Of a stretch of DNA of 64,000 nt, positions 58,368 to 64,000 are shown piece by piece. Each line of letters starts with the position of its first letter. Position 1 is the stretch's first letter. Both the position numbers and the translations under genes were made by a program. This DNA comes from Imperialibacter sp964351395 (lineage in GTDB: Bacteria > Bacteroidota > Bacteroidia > Cytophagales > Cyclobacteriaceae): NCBI GenBank assembly GCA_964351395.1, contig CAYGOF010000010.1:1-64000 (forward strand). The letters run 5' to 3'. The notes under the pieces were generated by a model, which worked only from the letters and a program-made list of their open reading frames with translations, ran no database searches and was not told the origin of the DNA.

Positions 58368-58658
58368 TTGAATATTTGGTTTTTGAAAGATGATTAGACT
58401 CAAAAGTGTAAACCGGGGGTGCTGTAGGCGTCAAAGTAAACAAAGCAATAGACGCCTTATGAGCATTAAACTTGCAAAACTTCTCTTGAAATAAAAAATT
58501 GCAAGCTTCTGTGCACCCGTCGATAATCCACTCCACAGGAAGACCCAATAATGGACCCTTGGTAAATTTAGCGATACAATGATGCGAGAAATGAAAGCAA
58601 CAAGCGACGTGAAATTCTGCGAATTGGCGGATTTGTTAGCCAGGTTGCTTTGGGGCTA
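58368..58658. other. Non-coding stretch between the lipocalin gene and the gene graveyard
   Basis: No convincing gene. A minus-strand open frame at 58354-58548 encodes 64 residues with no recognisable domain. A short plus-strand frame from 58579 runs over the dehydrogenase remnant. I see no promoter with both elements. Confidence 0.5.
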
Positions 58659-58975
58659 TCAAATTTCTGCAAGCGCTGATATCACCGCATCGCCTATATC
58701 GTTCGTAGTGAATGTCCCCCAAGGTCGGGAGTTAATGTTTTCTTTTCAACCATCACTTTCTCAATGGCTTTTAGTACAAGCTTTCCCCAGTAATAGTAAC
58801 CAAAGAAATCCAGCATTTGGCTGGCCGACCAAATAGCTGCCGGCGGGTTGGCAATTCCCTTGCCGGCAATGTCAGGTGCCGATCCATGGATTGGTCAAAT
58901 ATCAAGGGGTAAAGCCTCTCTGGGTTGACATTGGCGCCTGCAGCAAGCCCCATACCGCCAGTGATGCTGGGATGG
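58659..58975 (-). pseudogene. C-terminal remnant of a tartrate/D-malate dehydrogenase (isocitrate/isopropylmalate family)
   Basis: Three minus-strand frames read in order reconstruct the end of a decarboxylating hydroxyacid dehydrogenase: GGMGLAAGANVNPERLYPLIF (about 58900-58965), then after a frame change IHGSAPDIAGKGIANPPAAI and WSASQMLDFFGYYYWGKLVL, then after another GTFTTNDIGDAVISALAEI and a stop at 58659. This is the NAD-binding and C-terminal part of the TtuC/LeuB family. At least two frameshifts and loss of the N-terminal two-thirds make it a pseudogene. It is old enough to carry frameshifts but the residues are still well kept. Confidence 0.85.
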
Positions 58976-59161
58976 CATTATTTCTTCCTTTTGCTGCCAT
59001 ACTTAAAGTGATATGCAAGAAATTTGATCAATTGAAGCCCATTGCCATGCCAGTTGGCAGCGCTGTATCTGTGAAATTGATAACGAGACTAAATCTCCCA
59101 ACTAGATCAAAAAAAAAAGGATGGTTCAACGGATAATAGTTAGTTTCATCTTGATAGCTTA

Positions 59162-59595
59162 ATGGTGAACGTGCTCACGAGGGAGCGAACATTCTTTGAG
59201 AAGCTGATGTCTTGGGTTCGACTTTCTTATGAAGGTCCTGAAGAGTTGAGAGAGAAAATTCGGCATTTTTACGATCTCAATAAGCTGCTGCAGCTCGATG
59301 ACTTGAGAGGACAATTGTTGATTCCAGAAAATCGCAAATTGATCACGCAGGTATTAAACGATGACTGTGTAAGCAGCACCGTTGCAGTTGCTTGGGTTCA
59401 AAAGCCCATTACTGAGTCTCCTCTCCTTAGCAGGATAAACGATATTTAGAGCGCTTTGGAACAGACTTATCAGAGTGAACTTTCTCGCTTGGTTTGGTCC
59501 ACAAAGGTTTGCCGACATCCGACCAGATAGTCACTATGCTGAAAGAAATATCAGCTTTTATGAAGGGCTATAGCTTCAAGCCTTCCAAAGCGTAG
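59162..59595 (+). pseudogene. C-terminal remnant of an AbiEii/AbiGii-type nucleotidyltransferase toxin
   Basis: The first open frame (59162-59449) encodes NVLTRERTFFEKLMSWVRLS and ELREKIRHFYDLNKLLQLDD, the helical region after the nucleotidyltransferase core in AbiEii proteins (type IV abortive-infection toxin). The reading then needs frame changes: LEQTYQSELSRLVWSTK, then GLPTSDQIVTMLKEISAFMK with a stop at 59593. The catalytic N-terminal half is missing and no AbiEi antitoxin is seen upstream. It is a broken toxin-antitoxin or abortive-infection remnant. Confidence 0.75.
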
Positions 59596-59604
59596 CACAT
59601 TCCG

Positions 59605-59790
59605 TTGCGAATTAACCAGCCATTTTTAGCTCAAGAGATGCTAGTGCTTGAGGTCGGGTCAGGTCCTATGCATATTTTTCACGTTGAGAATGGCCATAGG
59701 CAACCCACGCTGACCACCATATTTAAGCTGGCCGAGGTTCTGGAGGTAGTGCCGGAGTATGTTGTTGTGGAAATCTTTTGTTTGCCGTGA
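59605..59790 (+). pseudogene. Fragment of an XRE-type helix-turn-helix protein
   Basis: 61 codons are open. FLAQEM followed by HIFHVENGHRQPTLTTIFKL and AEVLEVVPEYVV is the second half of a Cro/C1 helix-turn-helix (the ENGxRxPTLxT pattern). The recognition helix before it is disturbed (LVLEVGSGPM replaces the usual GVSRSYI-like stretch), and the N-terminal arm is absent. It is probably a decayed regulator. It may have belonged with the adjacent toxin remnant or be unrelated. Confidence 0.7.
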
Positions 59791-60315
59791 CTGTTTTCCC
59801 GAAGACTTAAGCAAAGTTTTGCGACACAGCATTTCTATTTCTAGGAGCTGATTGATCTGTTTTATCCCTATCTACTTGAAATTCCTCGTCAAGTTCGGAT
59901 AGGTTACTTTTTGTTAATTACAAAAGAAGAAGGTTTTCAAATGCTTCTTCACTTTCGGTTTTAGGGGTTTTAGACTATCCAGGTCTTGAACTTGTTTTGA
60001 CTCAAGATCTCACTCTTCTCTTTACACAAGCTTTTTTTATCCTCTAACTACTCGATATGTGTCTCTAGGAGTGTAAATGGGTTGTGGCCGCAAATTAACT
60101 GCAATTGATTTGTAGATTAAAATAAATAATAATTAAATTGATTATTATTAATAGTTAGTCTTTCTTTATAAAGTATTTCAAATGAGATTGATCATCGATG
60201 CGATTTCATTCCTTTTGCACCTTGAATAGACATTGACTGCCTAATTGTATGTTTGAATTGTGCCATTTTCAAATACGTTTTAAACTAGTTATTACACCCA
60301 AAAACCAACTTGATA
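59791..60315. other. AT-rich stretch with no gene
   Basis: About 525 bp without a coding sequence I can support. It includes a near-perfect AT-only palindrome at 60126-60150 and a -7 match TATGTTTG at 60248-60255. That match lies 60 bp before the next ATG, with a TTG 23 bp upstream, looser than the ideal 19-20 bp. It is probably the upstream region of the enolase-superfamily gene and the junction of the degraded region. Confidence 0.6.
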
Positions 60316-61596
60316 ATGAAATCTCGTCGTCATTTCTTAAAAAAATCTGCCTATATCGGTTCAATTGCAGCTTCACTTCCATGGATTCAAGGTTGCAATG
60401 ATTCTAATGGAACATCCACTGATCCGGATGACTTACTTTCAGCCGTTGAGCAGGTCTTGAATAAACCGATTCTAAAAAAGGATTTATTGCCTGATCCAAT
60501 CATTATCGAATCTGTGGAATTGATAAAGATTGAAGGTCAATTTATTGTTAAGGTTCGTTCTATTGATGGCGTTGAAGGTTTCAATGTATGCAATTGGGGC
60601 ATCGCAAATTTTTATCCGATTTTCATTAAACATGTCGGGCCTTTCTTTGAAGGAAAGGATGCGAGAGATCTTGAACGCCTGATTACTGAGTGTTTTATTG
60701 AAGGGAGTCATTATAAGATGCAAAGTATGGCAATCTGGACACCTATAGCATGTGCTGAATTCGCTATTTTGGATCTATTAGGCAAAGTGAATGGAAAGCC
60801 ATGCTACGAGCTCCTTGGCGGAAAAGCAAATGATCAAGTACAAATCTACTGGGCTAATAACTTCAGAGGCACAAGTGCAGAGGAATCTGTGAGGCAGCTG
60901 GTGGAAAGATACCAACAGGAACTACCTCCCGCAATCAAAATAAAAATAGCAGGAAGAATGGGGCAACCCGAGGAGCCGATCGGCCGATCTGAAAAAATGA
61001 TTCCTATGATTCGGGAGGCATTAGGTGATCAGGTCACCATATATGCAGATGCCAATGGAGGCTATGACGCAAAGGAAGCGATTCGAATAGGTAAGATTTT
61101 AGAAGAGAACAAATTTGCATTTTTTGAAGAGCCTTGTCCATTTTATGATTTATGGGAAACCAAAAAGGTGGCTGATGAATTGACTATCCCAATTGCGGTC
61201 GGCGAGCAGGAGAGTTCACAAAGAAGATTTCAATGGATGGTAGAAAATCAGGGAGCACAAGTGCTTCAGCCTGATTTGTACTATTATGGAGGAATCATAC
61301 GTTCAATCCGGGTTGCACGTATGGCGGAAGTGGCGGGGATGGAAGCAACACCGCATGTTTCAGGAGGTGGAATGAATATGCTCTACATCGCCAATTTTGC
61401 TACAGTCGTACCCAATGCCGGTTTCCATCATGAATATAAAGCTCCCGATCCTGATATTCAGTATGAAATGAAAGGTGGATTTATTGTAGCCAACAAAGGT
61501 GAAATTAAGGTGCCAGATAATGCTGGTTTTGGGTTCACCTTAGATCCAGATTGGATCAAAGGGGGAAGACTTATTTCAAAAAGTGATCTGTTGTAA
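60316..61596 (+). CDS. Exported enolase-superfamily (mandelate racemase/muconate lactonizing) enzyme
   Basis: 426 residues from ATG 60316. The N-terminus MKSRRHFLKKSAYIGSIAAS has a Tat-type twin-arginine motif before a hydrophobic stretch. Catalytic and metal residues of the mandelate racemase group are in order: KxK in AIKIKIAGRMG, Asp in IYADANGGYD, Glu in FFEEPCPFYD, Glu in IAVGEQESS, and Asp-His pairing from VLQPDLYYYGG and ATPHVSGGG. That suggests abstraction of a proton from an acid sugar or similar carboxylate, most likely a dehydratase or racemase. It is unusual in being exported. The PQQ dehydrogenase follows 2 bp later. Confidence 0.9.
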   Translation: MKSRRHFLKKSAYIGSIAASLPWIQGCNDSNGTSTDPDDLLSAVEQVLNKPILKKDLLPDPIIIESVELIKIEGQFIVKVRSIDGVEGFNVCNWGIANFYPIFIKHVGPFFEGKDARDLERLITECFIEGSHYKMQSMAIWTPIACAEFAILDLLGKVNGKPCYELLGGKANDQVQIYWANNFRGTSAEESVRQLVERYQQELPPAIKIKIAGRMGQPEEPIGRSEKMIPMIREALGDQVTIYADANGGYDAKEAIRIGKILEENKFAFFEEPCPFYDLWETKKVADELTIPIAVGEQESSQRRFQWMVENQGAQVLQPDLYYYGGIIRSIRVARMAEVAGMEATPHVSGGGMNMLYIANFATVVPNAGFHHEYKAPDPDIQYEMKGGFIVANKGEIKVPDNAGFGFTLDPDWIKGGRLISKSDLL

Positions 61597-61598
61597 TT

Positions 61599-63911
61599 AT
61601 GAACGCTTTTTCATTACCCCGCGCTTTATATTGTATAGGCATCTTTGCACTAACTATTTCTTGTAATAGTCAAATCGGGGACGATTCAGGTAGTTCAATT
61701 GCAGATACTACCTGGAATGTAGCCAACGCATCCAAAGCTAACTTAAAATATTCAGCCTTGGATCAAATAAACAAGAAGAATGTCCATCTTTTGGAGGTAG
61801 CCTGGGAATACAAGACTGGAGATGAAGGTTTTTCCATAGAATGTAATCCAATCATTGTTGGGAACTATCTATACGCAACCACGCCCTCGATTAATGCATT
61901 TGCACTGGAAGCATCAACAGGTGAAGAATTATGGGTTTTTGATCCTTACAAATACGAAGGACAAAATGACCGTATGACTGGTTCCTGGGCGGTCAACAGA
62001 GGGGTTACCTACTGGGAAGACAAGGTAAGTAAACGGATATTTTTTGGTGTAGGTCCGTTTATTTATGCCCTTGATGCAATTACCGGTAAACCAATAGAAA
62101 CATTTGGAGAAAGGGGGCGTATTGATTTGCTTAAAAACTTGGATCATGATGTGATAGAAGGTCGCATTTCGGCAACTTCTCCTGGGATTATATACAAAGA
62201 TCTCATTATTGTCGGCGCCCGAGTGAGTGAGGACCCGGGAATTAGTATTCCTGGCCACATTCGAGCCTATGATGTCCGTACCGGTGAGCGTAGGTGGATT
62301 TTTCACACGATTCCACATCCTGGTGAATTTGGGTATGATACCTGGCCTGAGAATGCCTGGAAAGAGTTTGGAGGTGCTAATGCATGGTCTGGATTTTCCC
62401 TTGATGAAGATAGGGGGCTTCTATTTTTCGGTACTGGTTCTCCCTCTCATGACCATTTTGGTCATAATAGACAAGGAGAAAATCTTTTTGGCAATTCGAT
62501 TGTAGCATTAAATGCTGAAACAGGGCAAAGAGTTTGGCACTATCAAATTGTCCATCATGATTTATGGGACTATGATTTGCCCTCACCTCCAAATTTGATC
62601 ACGCTTAATATTGAAGGTGTCAAAATTGATGCAGTTGCCCAGATTACAAAAATGGGCTACCTGTTCGTTTTTAATAGAGAAAATGGTGAACCTATTTTCC
62701 CCATAGAGGAGCGGCCTGTAAGGCAATCAGATATTCCAGGTGAAGAAACATGGCCGACACAACCTGTCCCTCTGCGACCGCCTGCCTTCTCACATCAAGG
62801 ATTCAAGGAATCAGATATTACTGACCGTACCCCAGAAGCAAATGAATATGTTAGAAAAAACATATTTGACATCTATGGGGAATCGAATTTGTATGATCCA
62901 CCTAGTTTTAAAGGAAATGTAGTGGCGCCGCAGTTTAATGGCGGAACTGATTGGGGAGGAGCAGCAGTTGATCCGGCTTCAGGCATATTGTACGTCAATA
63001 CAAGTAATGATCCTGAATTACTTCAAGTGATAAACAGTGATGAAAAGAATTCGTTTCCTTACAATTATGCTGGTCATCAGCCACTAAGGGACAATGAGGG
63101 TTGGCCTGTAACAAAACCACCCTGGGGCACTTTAACATCTATTGATCTTAGTAAAGGTGAGATATTATGGCAAATTCCTTTCGGAAATTATCCTGGCATG
63201 AAGAAAACGTATAAACAACCAACAGGAACGTATAACATGGGGGGACCTGTTGTGACAGCAGGGGGGCTTATTTTTCTTGGGGGATCAATGGACGAAATGT
63301 TTCGGGCATTTGATAAAGTGAGTGGTAAAGTCCTCTGGGAAACTAAATTACCTGCGGGTGGGTATGCCACACCAGCCACTTATAGCGTCAATAGCAAACA
63401 GTACGTGGTGATAGCGGCTGGTGGAGGTGGAAAACCTGGGACAAAGACCGGAGATTCCTATATTGCTTATGCATTACCTGATTCTAAAGACAAGGTTAAG
63501 TCTATCAACAAAAAAGAGCCTTCTAATATTGTTGAAAATGTAGGCGAACAACTGTATATATCAAGGTGTTCATCTTGCCATCAATATAATGGGAAGGGAT
63601 TGGGGCAAGATTTTCCTCCTTTAACAAACACGGATTGGGTTGGAGGTGACAAAGGAAGACTAATAAGAGTTGTACTGGGTGGGCTTACAGGTAAGATTGA
63701 AGTAAATAATGTTAGTTATAATGGTTCAATGCCTTCATGGGGGCAGTTCTTAAACGATGAGCAAGTTGCTATACTGCTAACCTATTTACGATCTTCTTGG
63801 GAGAATACGGCTTCGGAAGTAACTACCCAGGAAGTTGCAAATATCCGCGAATCAATGAAGGGAAGGGTAAATATGTGGACAGATGTAGAGTTGAAAGACC
63901 TTCAAGACTAA
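61599..63911 (+). CDS. PQQ-dependent dehydrogenase lipoprotein with C-terminal cytochrome c
   Basis: 770 residues. A lipoprotein signal has Cys22 in LTISCNSQIG. An eight-bladed quinoprotein propeller spans about 35-630, opening with SKANLKYSALDQINKKNVHL and LEVAWEYKTGDEGF, as in membrane-type quinoprotein glucose or alcohol dehydrogenases, with PWGTLTSIDLSKGEILWQIP and GGLIFLGGSMDEMFRAFD near the end. A cytochrome c domain follows (CSSCH at 657-661, likely Met ligand in NGSMPSWGQ). It probably oxidises a sugar or alcohol in the periplasm and passes electrons to the respiratory chain. It is cotranscribed with the enolase-family gene. Confidence 0.92.
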   Translation: MNAFSLPRALYCIGIFALTISCNSQIGDDSGSSIADTTWNVANASKANLKYSALDQINKKNVHLLEVAWEYKTGDEGFSIECNPIIVGNYLYATTPSINAFALEASTGEELWVFDPYKYEGQNDRMTGSWAVNRGVTYWEDKVSKRIFFGVGPFIYALDAITGKPIETFGERGRIDLLKNLDHDVIEGRISATSPGIIYKDLIIVGARVSEDPGISIPGHIRAYDVRTGERRWIFHTIPHPGEFGYDTWPENAWKEFGGANAWSGFSLDEDRGLLFFGTGSPSHDHFGHNRQGENLFGNSIVALNAETGQRVWHYQIVHHDLWDYDLPSPPNLITLNIEGVKIDAVAQITKMGYLFVFNRENGEPIFPIEERPVRQSDIPGEETWPTQPVPLRPPAFSHQGFKESDITDRTPEANEYVRKNIFDIYGESNLYDPPSFKGNVVAPQFNGGTDWGGAAVDPASGILYVNTSNDPELLQVINSDEKNSFPYNYAGHQPLRDNEGWPVTKPPWGTLTSIDLSKGEILWQIPFGNYPGMKKTYKQPTGTYNMGGPVVTAGGLIFLGGSMDEMFRAFDKVSGKVLWETKLPAGGYATPATYSVNSKQYVVIAAGGGGKPGTKTGDSYIAYALPDSKDKVKSINKKEPSNIVENVGEQLYISRCSSCHQYNGKGLGQDFPPLTNTDWVGGDKGRLIRVVLGGLTGKIEVNNVSYNGSMPSWGQFLNDEQVAILLTYLRSSWENTASEVTTQEVANIRESMKGRVNMWTDVELKDLQD

Positions 63912-64000
63912 ATGTAGCTTTCGAACTGATGTAAGCAGTTATTGCCCATGCAAGTCGAATAACAAATAACAGCCTCAAGTCACCCCTATGAGTGCTTTGA

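Noticed and set aside
58354..58548. 64-residue minus-strand frame upstream of the lipocalin-like gene
   Set aside because: It overlaps the lipoprotein start, has no domain and no clear promoter.
58579..58836. 85-residue plus-strand frame beginning MMREMKATSDVKFCELADLL
   Set aside because: It runs antisense across the tartrate dehydrogenase remnant and matches no family I know. The minus strand gives recognisable protein.
58876..59136. 86-residue plus-strand frame ending KKKGWFNG
   Set aside because: Antisense to the dehydrogenase remnant in its first part and with no recognisable domain in the rest.
60222..60255. Possible full promoter of the enolase-family gene
   Set aside because: The -7 match is perfect, but the TTG lies 23 bp away instead of 19-20, so I mention it only within the AT-rich region entry.
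1..64000. CRISPR arrays, rRNA genes, intact insertion sequences, prophage genes
   Set aside because: No regularly spaced repeats, rRNA signatures, transposase motifs or phage structural genes were seen in reading the window.

Overview
The window looks like a chromosomal segment from a member of the Bacteroidota, most likely a Cytophagales bacterium. I infer this from the gene order (tRNA-Trp-secE-nusG-rplKAJL-rpoBC-DUF3467-rpsL-rpsG-fusA-S10/spc/alpha), promoters of the Bacteroidota type (TTG about 19-20 bp before TAnnTTTG), the near absence of Shine-Dalgarno sequences, a 38-residue L36 with one Cys, Cys-less S14 and S4 forms, and many lipoproteins and outer-membrane barrels. The genus cannot be settled from sequence reading alone.

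Region 1 (1-29 kb) is the core information-processing super-cluster, all on the + strand: the 3' end of tuf, tRNA-Trp, secE, nusG, four 50S genes, rpoB, rpoC, a small DUF3467 gene, rpsL, rpsG, fusA, rpsJ, then the complete S10, spc and alpha clusters with secY, infA and rpoA, ending in rplQ with a long acidic tail. rpmD and rpmJ are present as short genes. No map or adk lies between secY and infA. Four promoters (before tRNA-Trp, rpsL, rplC and rpsH) carry a palindrome or hairpin overlapping or just after the predicted transcription start. Four other good -7 boxes in the window do not.

Region 2 (29-37.5 kb) holds general metabolism and cell-division genes: carA, eno, a DivIC/FtsB-like septum protein, a small outer-membrane barrel, an Ldh_2-family NAD(P) oxidoreductase, a Ppx/GppA phosphatase, an acyl-CoA (propionyl-CoA type) carboxylase beta subunit and an M42 aminopeptidase.

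Region 3 (37.5-48 kb) is an envelope and peptide-use region: a 612-residue protein with OmpL47/Ig-like repeats, flanked by a diverged copy of the 3' end of the M42 gene; a DUF1080 lipoprotein; two secreted M24 peptidases; a lipoprotein of unknown function; a secreted M1 aminopeptidase; and a serine beta-lactamase-like hydrolase divergent from a membrane-bound LytTR regulator.

Region 4 (49-57.8 kb) has a minus-strand shikimate group (DAHP synthase/chorismate mutase, aroB, aroA, then a GNAT gene), a 56-residue membrane protein of opposite orientation between aroB and aroA, proline dehydrogenase, a small barrel protein, lysS, and a metzincin-like lipoprotein whose signal-peptide codons form a perfect 18-bp inverted repeat.

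Region 5 (58.4-60.3 kb) is a gene graveyard: a frameshifted C-terminal fragment of a tartrate/D-malate dehydrogenase-type gene, a frameshifted AbiEii-type toxin C-terminus and an XRE-type helix-turn-helix fragment, then about 500 bp of AT-rich DNA with no gene.

Region 6 (60.3-63.9 kb) holds an exported enolase-superfamily enzyme followed 2 bp later by a lipoprotein PQQ dehydrogenase with a C-terminal cytochrome c domain, probably a periplasmic sugar or acid-sugar oxidation pair. I saw no CRISPR array, intact insertion sequence, rRNA or phage module.
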